From Bacteroidota bacterium (lineage in GTDB: Bacteria; Bacteroidota; Bacteroidia; Bacteroidales; Lentimicrobiaceae), in contig JAEZDY010000024.1 of assembly GCA_023417935.1 (NCBI GenBank), forward strand, positions 1 through 64,000: a DNA stretch of 64,000 nt, given 5' to 3'. The notes beneath the pieces are model-generated. The model had not been told where the DNA came from, did not search any database, and saw nothing but the letters and a program-made list of their open reading frames with translations. Shown here piece after piece: positions 23,017 through 33,033 of the stretch. Position 1 is the first letter of the stretch. Each line of letters starts with the position of its first letter. Made by a program: the position numbers and the translations under genes.

Positions 23017-25224
23017 ATGAAGAAATCAATTATCTTATTATTTGTACTAATAAGTGGATTTACACGCGCCGACGAAGGTATGTGGCTTCCACTTTTCATT
23101 GAGCGCCTCAATTATGTTGACATGCAGAAAGAAGGCCTGAAACTAACAGCAGAAGAGATCTACAGTGTTAACAATTCAAGTTTAAAGGATGCCATTATTC
23201 AATTTGGTAATGGTTGCACTGGAGAAATCATAAGTAACCAGGGACTTGTTCTCACAAACCACCACTGCGGTTACGGTGCTATCCAATCACATAGTTCTAC
23301 TCAACATGATTATCTTGCTGATGGTTTCTGGGCTATGAATATGAAAGAAGAACTTAAGAATGAAGGACTTACCGCACGATTCTTAGTAAGGATTGAAGAT
23401 GTAACCCCACGTATACTTAAGGACCTGAACGATAACATGAGCGAAGCTGAGCGGTCAGAAGCGATTACTAAGCTTGCAAAAACAATTACCGATGAAGCTG
23501 AAAATGGCACTGGCTATCAGGCCAGGGTTGCCAGTTTCTTTAAGGGTAATGAGTTCTACTTATTTGTTTATGAAGTTTTTCGTGATGTAAGGCTTGTAGG
23601 AGCACCTCCTTCTTCAATTGGAAAATTCGGTGCTGATACTGATAACTGGATGTGGCCACGTCATACAGGTGACTTCTCTCTCTTCAGGGTTTATACCAAT
23701 GCTGAAGGAAAACCAGCCGATTATAATGAGAACAATGTACCACTGAAACCTCGTCATCATTTACCCGTTTCATTAGCTGGAGTAGAAAAAGGTGATTTTG
23801 CTATGATCATGGGATATCCGGGTGGCACTGACCGTTATATGACATCATGGGGTGTTGATCAGGCTATAAATATTAACAATCCTACAATTGTTAACATTCG
23901 CGCAAAGAAGCTAGCTATCATGCGTGAAGATATGGATGCAAGCCGTGATATCAACATTAAGTATGCTTCAAAATATGCAGGTATTGCAAACTACTGGAAA
24001 TACTTCATTGGACAAACCAGAGGACTTAAGAGGTTGAATGTATATGAAGATAAGCAGCGCATTGAAGCTGACTTTGAAAAGTGGGTGAATGCTTCAGCAG
24101 ATCGTAAGGCTAAGTATGGTAACGTGTTAAGTGATTTTGCCAACGCTTATAAAAAACTGAATGAATACCATGTTCAGCGAATTTATTATTCAGAAGCAAT
24201 TGTAAGAGGTGCTGAAATAATGACCCTGGCTAACGGATTTAACATGCTGGCAACAGAATTAAAAGCAGACAAACCTTCGGCAGAAAAAATAGCTAAGATG
24301 AAAGAGAATTTGCTTAAATTCAGTGAAAGACATTTCAAGAACTATAACGAACAAACTGACTTGAAGTTACTCTCAGCGATGCTCCAGATGTATTATGAAA
24401 ATGTACCGGTAGATCATCAACCTGCTGCATTCAGAGCTCTGGTTGCAAAGAATAAAAATAACTATACCAAAATTGCAGGTGACATTTTTGAAAAATCAAT
24501 ATTTAGCAAAAAAGCTAATGTGGATGCATTTATTGCAAATCCAAACATTAAAAAACTGGAAAAAGATCCTGCATTCAAGCTTGTAAAGGAATTCAACACT
24601 AAGTTCAGTGACAATCAGAAGAACATAGCTGACGCTAATACATCTCTCGAAAAAAGTGGCAGGCTTTTCATTGCAGGTCTGCGTGAAATGCAGCCCGACA
24701 GGAAGTTTTATCCCGATGCAAATTCAACAATGAGGCTCACGTATGGTAAAGTATTGGACTACTACCCAGCAGATGCCGTTCATTATGATTACTACACAAC
24801 AATGAAAGGAATCATGGAGAAGGAAGATTCAACCAATTGGGAATTTGTAGTGCCAGCAAAGCTAAAAGAATTATATGAAAAGAAAGATTTTGGCGTGTAT
24901 GGCGTAAATGGTGAAATGCCTGTATGTTTCCTGTCAACCAATGACATAACCGGTGGCAATTCAGGCAGTCCGGTTATTAATGGTAATGGAGAACTTATTG
25001 GTCTTGCTTTCGACGGCAATTGGGAAGCCATGAGTGGCGATATAGCATTTGAACCTGAATTACAGCGTACAATCAATGTTGACATCCGTTATGTATTATT
25101 CATTATTGATAAATATGCAGGTGCAAAAAATCTTATCGACGAACTTACTCTGGTTAATAAGGCAAGGGTAAAAACAGAAGCACAAGATGTTAAAGCTCCT
25201 GCTATTCCTGAGTTAGTTCATTAA
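23017..25224 (+). CDS. S46 family dipeptidyl peptidase (DPP7-like)
   Basis: 735 residues from ATG 23017, with a signal peptide ending FTRADEG. It shows the catalytic His region TNHHCGYG (His about 82-83), the repeated DNWMWPRHTGDF motif, and the nucleophile GGNSGSPV near the C-terminus. The segment after the Ser (FDGNWEAMSGD) has Gly where acidic-specific DPP11 enzymes are reported to have Arg, suggesting DPP7-type preference for hydrophobic or uncharged P1 residues (inference). These periplasmic enzymes release dipeptides for uptake. A paralogue lies at 27722-29896 on the other strand. An upstream in-frame ATG at 22972 lies inside manC and is rejected. Confidence 0.92.
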   Translation: MKKSIILLFVLISGFTRADEGMWLPLFIERLNYVDMQKEGLKLTAEEIYSVNNSSLKDAIIQFGNGCTGEIISNQGLVLTNHHCGYGAIQSHSSTQHDYLADGFWAMNMKEELKNEGLTARFLVRIEDVTPRILKDLNDNMSEAERSEAITKLAKTITDEAENGTGYQARVASFFKGNEFYLFVYEVFRDVRLVGAPPSSIGKFGADTDNWMWPRHTGDFSLFRVYTNAEGKPADYNENNVPLKPRHHLPVSLAGVEKGDFAMIMGYPGGTDRYMTSWGVDQAININNPTIVNIRAKKLAIMREDMDASRDINIKYASKYAGIANYWKYFIGQTRGLKRLNVYEDKQRIEADFEKWVNASADRKAKYGNVLSDFANAYKKLNEYHVQRIYYSEAIVRGAEIMTLANGFNMLATELKADKPSAEKIAKMKENLLKFSERHFKNYNEQTDLKLLSAMLQMYYENVPVDHQPAAFRALVAKNKNNYTKIAGDIFEKSIFSKKANVDAFIANPNIKKLEKDPAFKLVKEFNTKFSDNQKNIADANTSLEKSGRLFIAGLREMQPDRKFYPDANSTMRLTYGKVLDYYPADAVHYDYYTTMKGIMEKEDSTNWEFVVPAKLKELYEKKDFGVYGVNGEMPVCFLSTNDITGGNSGSPVINGNGELIGLAFDGNWEAMSGDIAFEPELQRTINVDIRYVLFIIDKYAGAKNLIDELTLVNKARVKTEAQDVKAPAIPELVH

Positions 25225-25241
25225 AAATTATAAGAATTTGC

Positions 25242-25286
25242 TAACGGTGGACTTGTGTTATCAGTGCAAGTTCACCGTTAACTTTT
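25242..25286 (+). terminator. hairpin terminator after S46 peptidase
   Basis: 14-bp arms (25242-25255 and 25267-25280) with one G-U pair and an 11-nt loop, followed by ACTTTTCT. Confidence 0.7.
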
Positions 25287-25366
25287 CTAATAAATTGTTG
25301 AGGTCAGATTTCATGTGGTGTTCCTATTTCGGCAAACGACTGTATAAATAACCTAAAAACAACATT

Positions 25367-25834
25367 ATGGCAATGGAAATTGAAAGAAAGTTTCTTGTAA
25401 AATCAGATGATTACAAACAACTTGCCTTACCGGTTAAATATTCTCAAGGCTATGTTGCAATTCTTGAAGATAGAATTGTTAGGGTAAGAATTGCAGGTGA
25501 AATAGGTTATATTACACTGAAGATAAAGATCAGTAATCTTATCCGAAAGGAATACGAATATAAGATTCCCATTGAAGATGCCAGGGAGCTACTAAATGAA
25601 GCATCAGTAACAGGCGTCGTTGAAAAGTTACGCTATACTTTCTTATCAAATGGTAATACCTGGGAAGTTGATGAGTTCTATGGTGATAATGAAGGTTTGG
25701 TTGTTGCTGAAATTGAGCTTTCATCTGCTGATCAGCAATTTGATAAACCTGAGTGGCTTGGCATTGAAGTTACTGATGATGACCGTTACCTGAATGCCAA
25801 TCTTGCTAAGAACCCATATACAAAATGGATATAG
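25367..25834 (+). CDS. CYTH domain protein (triphosphate tunnel metalloenzyme)
   Basis: 155 residues. The N-terminal ExExK motif (EIERKF) starts a CYTH/TTM fold, with alternating charged strands (IVRVRIAGEIGYITLKIK, RKEYEYKIP). It most likely hydrolyses inorganic triphosphate or a related substrate. The class IV adenylate cyclase alternative is less likely for this short type. It overlaps the following membrane MutS-like gene by 10 nt. ATG 25367 and ATG 25373 are both possible starts. Confidence 0.85.
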   Translation: MAMEIERKFLVKSDDYKQLALPVKYSQGYVAILEDRIVRVRIAGEIGYITLKIKISNLIRKEYEYKIPIEDARELLNEASVTGVVEKLRYTFLSNGNTWEVDEFYGDNEGLVVAEIELSSADQQFDKPEWLGIEVTDDDRYLNANLAKNPYTKWI

Positions 25835-27639
25835 CTAAACCTGTCAGTGAATTACGTACTCCTATCAAGGATGAATATAATTCCTGGCATCAAAAAACTC
25901 TGAAACTTATTGATACCTTAAAGAAGAGAAGCACATTACTTGCCTGGTTGCGTCTTCTTATCTTCCTAGTTTTTGTAACGTCAGTATTTATCGGAATCAA
26001 CAATACCATTCTATTGTGGGCTTCAGCTATAATTCTCGTTGCATTTCTGATTCTAATCAGCTATCATAGCAAAGTAACTGAACGGCTCAAGTACAATGAA
26101 ATATATGCTAAAACAATTGAAGATGAATTGCTGGCCATTGATTATAAGTTCAGGTTTAATGGTGGAGCTGAGTATTCTGATAGTACACACTCTTATAGCA
26201 ACGACCTGGATCTCTTTGGTAATGCTTCATTATTTGAGTCATTGAATCGTACAGCAACCAAACATGGGCAGGATAACTTAGCAGCGTTGTTTACTGGTCC
26301 GGGAATTGAAATTGACAATATAATCAGACATCAGGAGGCTGTTAAAGAGCTTTCAGGAAAACCCAATTGGTTGCTTCGATTCAGGACTTATGGTATTTTA
26401 GGCAATACTTCAGAGTCTTCGGAAAATGAATTGCTTTCATGGATAGATACCAAGCCATTATTTCTTTCACGGCTATACACAGCATTGATCTGGCTTATTC
26501 CGATCTTATCGTTAGGCGCTATATATCTGCTGGTTGCAGGTTCAATTACATTCTCTCAATTCATGATATATCTGTTGATTCCACTCGGAATTCCGGGACT
26601 TTTATCAGCAGGAATATCAAAGCGGCATCTGCAAGTCAGCCGAAAAGCTGCTATGCTTGAGAACTATTCAAAGCGCTTAAGCCTTATTGAAAAGGAAGTT
26701 TTCAACAGTACTTTACTGGTGGAAATGCAACATTCCATAATAGGACTTCATGGCTCAGCCAGTTCGGCTATTAATCATTTGGGCAAAATCATTACCTCAT
26801 TAGATGCCAGGCTAAACTGGCTTATGTGGATTATTCTTAATTTTTTATTGCTTTGGGATATCAGGCAAATACAAAGGCTGGAGAAGTGGCAAAAAGTTCA
26901 TCATGAAGATGTGCACCGATGGTTTTCAATTTTAGCACAACTTGAGGCTCTGGCAAGTCTTGCCGGATTTAGTATATCTAACCCTTCATTTATCTATCCA
27001 ACGCCCATTGATAATATTTTGATGGTTGAAGCGCTGGAAGCCGGACATCCTTTGATCCCACAATACCGAAGAGTAACAAATAATATTAAAATTGAAGGCA
27101 AAGGCTCATTTTCTATTATTACCGGTGCAAATATGGCAGGCAAGAGCACTTATCTTCGCACAGTAGGCGTTAATCTAGTATTGGCACGTATGGGAGCCCC
27201 GGTTTGTGCAGAATCTTTCAATTTCTATCCTACTAATATTTTTACAAGCCTGCATACGGTTGATTCTTTAAGTAGTAATAAATCTTACTTCTTTGCGGAA
27301 CTCGAAAGATTGAAGTTCATTATCGATGCTTTAAACAGGGGAGAGCAGATCTATGTATTTCTCGACGAAATATTGAAAGGCACTAATTCCTTTGACAAGC
27401 AGCAAGGGTCAAAGGCTTTATTGAAACAATTGATAAATCTTGGAAGCGCAGGTATGATTGCTACCCACGATCTTGATCTTGGACAATTGGAGCATACCTT
27501 TCCAAACAACATTTCAAATTATTGCTTTGAAGCTCGTATCATCAACAATGAATTATTGTTTGATTATAAACTCAATCCCGGAATTGCACAGAATATGAAT
27601 GCCACTTTCCTGATGAAGCAAATGGGAATTACCATTTAA
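25825..27639 (+). CDS. membrane-anchored MutS-like ATPase
   Basis: 604 residues. Hydrophobic helix pairs lie at about 34-77 and 214-257, with another near 330. The C-terminal half is a MutS family domain V ATPase with Walker A GANMAGKST, the FTSLHTVDSL segment, Walker B VFLDEILKGTN and a following ATHDLDL. It lacks MutS mismatch-recognition domain I and the Smr domain of MutS2. Bacteroidota commonly encode such membrane MutS-like proteins; their role is not known. The start overlaps the CYTH gene, pointing to coupled expression. Confidence 0.85.
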   Translation: MDIAKPVSELRTPIKDEYNSWHQKTLKLIDTLKKRSTLLAWLRLLIFLVFVTSVFIGINNTILLWASAIILVAFLILISYHSKVTERLKYNEIYAKTIEDELLAIDYKFRFNGGAEYSDSTHSYSNDLDLFGNASLFESLNRTATKHGQDNLAALFTGPGIEIDNIIRHQEAVKELSGKPNWLLRFRTYGILGNTSESSENELLSWIDTKPLFLSRLYTALIWLIPILSLGAIYLLVAGSITFSQFMIYLLIPLGIPGLLSAGISKRHLQVSRKAAMLENYSKRLSLIEKEVFNSTLLVEMQHSIIGLHGSASSAINHLGKIITSLDARLNWLMWIILNFLLLWDIRQIQRLEKWQKVHHEDVHRWFSILAQLEALASLAGFSISNPSFIYPTPIDNILMVEALEAGHPLIPQYRRVTNNIKIEGKGSFSIITGANMAGKSTYLRTVGVNLVLARMGAPVCAESFNFYPTNIFTSLHTVDSLSSNKSYFFAELERLKFIIDALNRGEQIYVFLDEILKGTNSFDKQQGSKALLKQLINLGSAGMIATHDLDLGQLEHTFPNNISNYCFEARIINNELLFDYKLNPGIAQNMNATFLMKQMGITI

Positions 27640-27666
27640 AGTTCAAACAATTATCCTATCAATAAG

Positions 27667-27696
27667 GCAGCCGGAAAAAATACTTTCCCCGGCTGC
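27667..27696. terminator. bidirectional hairpin between convergent genes
   Basis: GCAGCCGG (27667-27674) pairs with CCGGCTGC (27689-27696) around a 14-nt A-rich loop. It lies between the stops of the MutS-like gene (27639) and the convergent S46 gene (27722). Confidence 0.65.
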
Positions 27697-27721
27697 TTTA
27701 AATTTAAAGTTAGATGCTAAA

Positions 27722-29896
27722 TTATTTCCTTGAAGGTACAAAGTCCAACTCCTCAATAATTCTTTGGGAGTCAGCGTACTTATCAATGATGAACAACACG
27801 TACCTTATATCAACATTAATGGTACGTTGCAATTCGGGCTCAAAAGCTATATCACCGCTCATGGCTTCCCAGTTACCATCAAAAGCAATACCTATAAGCT
27901 CGCCATTGCCGTTTAATACAGGACTTCCTGAGTTGCCTCCTGTGATATCATTGTTTGAAATAAAACAAACCGGTAACCTACCTTCTTTGTCCTTCCATTT
28001 GCCAAAATTCTTCGCCAGAATGAGCTCTTTAAGTTTAGCAGGAACAATGAATTCTTCATTCTTTGGATCTTCTTTTTCCAAAATACCATCAGCGTATGTA
28101 ATATAATCATAATGAACTGCATCTGCAGGAAAATAATCAAGTACTTTTCCGTAGGAAACACGCAGGGTTGAATTTGCATCAGGGTAATAAACCTTATCAG
28201 GATTTGCCTTGCGTAAACCATCAACAAACAACCGCCTTGCCTTATCAAGTTTTTCCTGAGCAGCCCCTGTGGTCATCATTTGGGTCATAAAAGAATTATA
28301 GAATGAGTTGGATAAACGGAGAGCAGGGTCCTTTTCAAGTTTCTTTAACGAAGGTTTTTTTATAAACGAATTATATTTCTCTTCAGTGGTTAACACTGAT
28401 TTCTTAAAGAGATAATCAACATACCTACTTATGCTACCTTTATGTTTGCTGTCAATGTGGTTGTAGATGTCAGGCAGTGAAGAAGCTGGTATATCCTGAC
28501 GAAAAGATTCGAGAACTGCAATAAGCACTTTCTTTTCAGTATCAGGATCATAGTCTTTGAAATGGTCCTTTGCTGATGCAGCCATCGGTGCCAGGGCATT
28601 TTGCAGTTCTTCACCTTTAAGACCACTTTTAAGTATATTGATCATTCCCTGATTTGCCAGAGGGAAAGGAAATACTTGTGAAAAATTAAAAGCCATCTGG
28701 AAATACCATAATTGCTTATTGAAGTTCATTGCACCCAGCTGATTATACACACTAGCTATATCCTCGAGTACGGTACCATATTTTTCTTTGCGTTGCTCAT
28801 CAGCATTCACCCATTCAGAAAAATGCTTTTCAATTTCCTTCTTCTTATCAAAAACGTCAAGTCGCTTGAGACCACGTGTTTCACCTATCTTGTTTTTCCA
28901 AAAGTTAGCCAACCCAGCATAGTGAGAAGCGTATTTTATACGGATGTCATCAGATGCATCCATCTCCCCCTTCATTGCTTCAAGTATATTACCACTCAAA
29001 TTGACAATAGCAGGATTAATTTCATTGATAGTAGCCGTAATTCCATGAGATGTCCTGAAACGATCAGTAGCATAGGGGAATCCCATGACCATAGCAAAAT
29101 CGTTAGGTTGTATACCATTTGGAGAAATCTTAAGGTGATACTTTGATTTTAAAGGGATATTCTCTTTGGCATATGACGCAGGGGAGCCATCAGGGGCTGT
29201 ATATATCCTGAAAATAGAAAAATCACCTGTATGGCGAGGCCACATCCAGTTATCAGTAACATCACCAAAATTTCCAATAGCCGATGGAGGAGCTCCAACC
29301 AATCTTACGTCATTGTATACCTGATACACGAAACGATAAAATTCATTGCCATTATAGAAGCTCTTTACTGAAACGCTGTATTTACCTTCTTCCTCTCCTT
29401 CGTGTTTTAAGATTTCAACAACTTTAGCTATTGTAGCTGAGCGTTCTGATTCACTCATTTCTGGTTTAACTTTATCTAAAACCATTTTAGTAACATCATC
29501 CATTTTAACCAGGAACGATACTGACAGACCCTCGTTAGGCAATTCTTCTTCAAAAGAAGATGCCCAGAATCCATCAGTCAGGTAATCGTGTTCTATAGAA
29601 CTGTGTGTTTGAATTGCATCGTAACCACAATGATGGTTTGTGAAAAGCAATCCCTGTGACGACACAACTTCTGCTGTACAAAAACCGCCAAGGTTTACAA
29701 CAGCATCTTTTAAACTAGAGTTGTTCAAATCATATATTTCCTGGGGCGTCAGTTTTAGTCCCATTTGTTGCATATCAACATAATTCAACCGCTCAATAAA
29801 TAAAGGAAGCCACATTCCTTCATCTGGTGGGTTGTCAGCACGGGTAAAACTGATGCTTATAAAAAGTAGTAGGGACAATAATAGTTTTTTCATCAT
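27722..29896 (-). CDS. S46 family dipeptidyl peptidase (DPP7-like), paralogue
   Basis: About 724 residues from ATG 29896; a longer in-frame start at 29956 would precede the signal peptide. A basic MMKK start and hydrophobic helix (LLLSLLLFISISF) form the signal. Catalytic elements are TNHHCGYD, DNWMWPRHTGDF and GGNSGSPV, and the post-Ser segment FDGNWEAMSGD again has Gly. Sequence is clearly related to the protein at 23017 along its full length (for example both have MWLPLFIERLNYVDMQ near the mature start). It is convergent with the MutS-like gene. It probably cleaves dipeptides from oligopeptides in the periplasm. Confidence 0.92.
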   Translation of the reverse strand: MMKKLLLSLLLFISISFTRADNPPDEGMWLPLFIERLNYVDMQQMGLKLTPQEIYDLNNSSLKDAVVNLGGFCTAEVVSSQGLLFTNHHCGYDAIQTHSSIEHDYLTDGFWASSFEEELPNEGLSVSFLVKMDDVTKMVLDKVKPEMSESERSATIAKVVEILKHEGEEEGKYSVSVKSFYNGNEFYRFVYQVYNDVRLVGAPPSAIGNFGDVTDNWMWPRHTGDFSIFRIYTAPDGSPASYAKENIPLKSKYHLKISPNGIQPNDFAMVMGFPYATDRFRTSHGITATINEINPAIVNLSGNILEAMKGEMDASDDIRIKYASHYAGLANFWKNKIGETRGLKRLDVFDKKKEIEKHFSEWVNADEQRKEKYGTVLEDIASVYNQLGAMNFNKQLWYFQMAFNFSQVFPFPLANQGMINILKSGLKGEELQNALAPMAASAKDHFKDYDPDTEKKVLIAVLESFRQDIPASSLPDIYNHIDSKHKGSISRYVDYLFKKSVLTTEEKYNSFIKKPSLKKLEKDPALRLSNSFYNSFMTQMMTTGAAQEKLDKARRLFVDGLRKANPDKVYYPDANSTLRVSYGKVLDYFPADAVHYDYITYADGILEKEDPKNEEFIVPAKLKELILAKNFGKWKDKEGRLPVCFISNNDITGGNSGSPVLNGNGELIGIAFDGNWEAMSGDIAFEPELQRTINVDIRYVLFIIDKYADSQRIIEELDFVPSRK

Positions 29897-30073
29897 TACT
29901 ATATGTGTGTAGTTAGTATACAGCATTTTAAAGGCAGTCCACCTAAATCGTGCCATAAATTAATCATTTATAAATCAAGCAAGTACTTGAATTTAGCAGT
30001 TTTCCAGCCAGACGGAAACAATAATAATTGTCCATTGATGTACACTGAAATTACATAAACTGACAGTTTTCAT

Positions 30074-31777
30074 TTAAAGTCCGATTGCCGATTTACCTTG
30101 ATTAAATACAATATCAACTGGTATACCTGCCTCTTTCAGCCTGTCAAGATCAGCCTGCAGGTTAGCGGGTATAACTGATTTAGTTTCTATGAGTTTTTTG
30201 ACAGCATCATAGTCTCCGTCACCTTGCATCGTGAGAATCATTCCACTTAGATTTTCAAGGGCAGTTTTCATATTATCGAAGTTCACCTTGTAGGTGCCAT
30301 TAGCATATTCAAAAGCATTGTTATCAGCAAAATAGCTAAATGTTAGCATATTAGCTTTACCATGTGCACTTGCTGCGCCAAACCTTACTGATCGAAATAT
30401 ACCGGCCATGAATGTAACATAGTTATTCATCACCTCACCTTCTTTCAACTCACCCATTTCATAAAGTTTGGTTACCATGTATAAGCCCAACAGGTCAGCC
30501 TTTGCTTCTTCTATGGCTGAATATTGCTCTTTAAGTGCTTCACGTACAGTACCATTACCATTAAGTGTGTTCTTAATTCCCAATCCATGGGCTACTTCAT
30601 GAAACATAGTATTTTCGAAAAATGCATCAAACTTCACATAATTGCGCTGCGATTCATCTATTAGTTCGTTTGCTATAGGCACTAATATTTGGTCGAATTT
30701 AGCTTTCATGGCATTCTTAAGCTGAAGCTTACGTGAACCTTTTTTTAGTTGAACTTCTTCATCGTTCGGAAGGTTAATTGCAATAGTTTTACTGCCCGCA
30801 TTGCAATCACCGGCATAATAAATAACATCATACGCATTTAAGTCAGCATCTGATCCGGGTACTTCACTCTTGTATTTTTGATCAACGGGCAGGCTTTTTT
30901 GCAGTTCAGGTAATAAGCTTGCAAAATGCGCTAATTTATTACTCCATACAACGTCTTTAATAAGGACGTATGCCTCCTGTGCAGCTTTTGTGCCAAAGAG
31001 TGCATCTTCGTAATTTTCAATTGGGCCAACAACAAAATCTATGTTTGAAGTTTTCATGTCCATCCATGCAAAGTCGCTCTCCTGGTATTTGTCAGTCAGC
31101 AGTGCTTCAGCACGAAGAGAAAGATATCTTTTAAGTCCGGCATCTTCAGCCAGTTCGGCAGCCTGTTTTAGTAAATCGGCGGCTTTCTGGATTTCTGATG
31201 CATAAGCATCATGGTACCATACAACCCTTAGGGTGCTGTCGTCATTGCGGCGAATTAGCGTATACAGACTCAACTTGTTTGAATCAGCTAATGCATCAAA
31301 TTCTTCCTTGGTCATGTCGATAGGATAGAAATTTGCACCCAGAGGTTTAGGGCCAATACCGGCAATAAATGGTTTATTCCCATTAAGTCGATCCCATGGT
31401 CCGTAATTAATCTCTGCAAACTTCCGTGTAGTTTCATCGTTAATCTGCGACAGAAAAGTATTTTTATCACCCAAAGATTGTTTCCAGAATATACCGTCCA
31501 TAATTTCTGATACATCAAGCAAGAGGGGGATTATTTTTTTCTCATTATCTGATAGATGACTGATATCTGTTGTTAAGGTGTAGGGCGCATAAATTGATAA
31601 TCGTTGGGCAACATCAACAGAAGGATCAGGATTTAATGTTGCATTTTCCATGATTATCCCTTTGTAATTCTTTTCCATTTCTTCTTCGCTTTTAACGTTG
31701 GACTTCACAGCACATCCTGAGGCTATCAGTATTGCCATCACCGTCAATGTTGAAATTAGATTACGTAACATAAACAA
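30074..31777 (-). CDS. M49 (DPP III)-like zinc peptidase lipoprotein
   Basis: 567 residues. A hydrophobic helix ends in IASGCAVKS (lipobox). The zinc site shows HEVAHG and, about 40 residues later, EEAKADLLGLY, which would supply the third ligand Glu as in the gluzincin-like M49 family. Classical DPP III has the longer HExxGH form, whereas this one has a plain HExxH, as in a Bacteroidota subgroup often labelled dipeptidyl-peptidase 3 family. It likely acts in the periplasm on peptides, complementing the S46 enzymes nearby. It is monocistronic. Confidence 0.75.
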   Translation of the reverse strand: MFMLRNLISTLTVMAILIASGCAVKSNVKSEEEMEKNYKGIIMENATLNPDPSVDVAQRLSIYAPYTLTTDISHLSDNEKKIIPLLLDVSEIMDGIFWKQSLGDKNTFLSQINDETTRKFAEINYGPWDRLNGNKPFIAGIGPKPLGANFYPIDMTKEEFDALADSNKLSLYTLIRRNDDSTLRVVWYHDAYASEIQKAADLLKQAAELAEDAGLKRYLSLRAEALLTDKYQESDFAWMDMKTSNIDFVVGPIENYEDALFGTKAAQEAYVLIKDVVWSNKLAHFASLLPELQKSLPVDQKYKSEVPGSDADLNAYDVIYYAGDCNAGSKTIAINLPNDEEVQLKKGSRKLQLKNAMKAKFDQILVPIANELIDESQRNYVKFDAFFENTMFHEVAHGLGIKNTLNGNGTVREALKEQYSAIEEAKADLLGLYMVTKLYEMGELKEGEVMNNYVTFMAGIFRSVRFGAASAHGKANMLTFSYFADNNAFEYANGTYKVNFDNMKTALENLSGMILTMQGDGDYDAVKKLIETKSVIPANLQADLDRLKEAGIPVDIVFNQGKSAIGL

Positions 31778-31837
31778 ATAGTGTTAGGTTTATAAATATT
31801 ATAAGATAGTTATCATGAATTTACAAGAGGGCTATAG

Positions 31838-32965
31838 CTAAGCTGCACCATCTTTAAGGGGGATAGTAAAACTAAATTTTGAACCCTCCCCTACTATACT
31901 CTCAACAGAAATTGAGCCTCCATTCTTTTCAACAAATTCCTTACATAGTATTAGGCCTAACCCTGTGCCCTTTTCATTTGCGGTTCCTTTTGTTGAACAT
32001 ACCTTTTCATCCAGACTGAATAATGCCTTAAGCGTTTTTGGTTCAATCCCTGTGCCTGTATCGGTAACTGTAATCCTGATCTTGTCATCAACCTTAAAAG
32101 CTTCAATGGTGATCATAGCACCTTCGTAAGAAAATTTTATGGAATTAGAAAGCAAATTCCTTAAAACAGTTCTGATCATATTAACATCAGCAAACACACT
32201 GGACTTGTCAATAAGCAGAACTTTAAGAGAAATACCTTTTATTTTTGCCTGTGGTATTGAAAGGTTTATTGTTTCAATAATAAGCGATTCTATATCAAAG
32301 TATTCAGGATTAAACGGTGTGCGGCCGAGCTGGGTCTTAGCCCATGTTAACAGATTATCAAGTAGCTGGAATGTAGTTTCAGTTGATGTGAGAATCTGTT
32401 TGATCATCATTTTCCGGTCATCATTTGAAAAATCATCATACTCTTCATTAAGCAACCGGGAAAATCCAAGAATTGAGGTAAAGGGACTGCGTAAGTCATG
32501 CGCAATAATGGAAAAGAACCTGTCCTTTGTAAAATTGGCATCGTGAAGTTTCTTATTAAAATGTTTCTCCTCTGTGATATCAATCATAGCACCGGCTGAA
32601 TAGCTAGCTTCACCATTCTCTCCAATCACATGATACCCTGAAATTCTAATCCATTGAATTCTATCTTCGGCTTTTATTCTGAATTCCATTTCAAGCCACC
32701 CAGGTTGCGAAGTAATGCGGTTCCACAAATCTAAAATGCGTTCCCTATCTTCCTCAACAACCTTTTCCCTTATATCGTCAATAGAAACAGGTCCGGGTTC
32801 CAGGTTAAAGAGTTTGTAGCATTGCTCATTCCAGGATATATTGTCTGATCCTGCATACCAATTCCATGCTCCTGCATTAAGGGCCTTCAAAGCAAGATCA
32901 AGAGTGTTGTCTCTTAAACCCTCATTTACAAGCTTTTTAATATTTTGCGCAGGTGTTACATTCAT
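31838..32965 (-). CDS. PAS-domain sensor histidine kinase
   Basis: 375 residues, soluble with no membrane helices. A PAS/PAC region (about 25-135) precedes a HisKA domain with phospho-acceptor His156 in FSIIAHDLRSPF. A HATPase_c domain follows with an N-box (RNLLSNSIKFS), DTGTGI and GTGLGL. There is no response regulator next to it, so it is an orphan kinase; the CheY-like protein at 10342 is one possible partner. NhaA lies upstream on the same strand. Confidence 0.9.
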   Translation of the reverse strand: MNVTPAQNIKKLVNEGLRDNTLDLALKALNAGAWNWYAGSDNISWNEQCYKLFNLEPGPVSIDDIREKVVEEDRERILDLWNRITSQPGWLEMEFRIKAEDRIQWIRISGYHVIGENGEASYSAGAMIDITEEKHFNKKLHDANFTKDRFFSIIAHDLRSPFTSILGFSRLLNEEYDDFSNDDRKMMIKQILTSTETTFQLLDNLLTWAKTQLGRTPFNPEYFDIESLIIETINLSIPQAKIKGISLKVLLIDKSSVFADVNMIRTVLRNLLSNSIKFSYEGAMITIEAFKVDDKIRITVTDTGTGIEPKTLKALFSLDEKVCSTKGTANEKGTGLGLILCKEFVEKNGGSISVESIVGEGSKFSFTIPLKDGAA

Positions 32966-33033
32966 ATATTGATAGACTTCAGGACCTTATTCTAATTCGA
33001 GAGATAAAGATATTAAAAATAATAATACAGTAA

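Noticed and set aside
23017..25224. Assignment of the S46 enzyme as DPP11
   Set aside because: The post-nucleophile segment FDGNWE has Gly at the position reported as Arg in acidic-specific enzymes, so DPP7-like is preferred.
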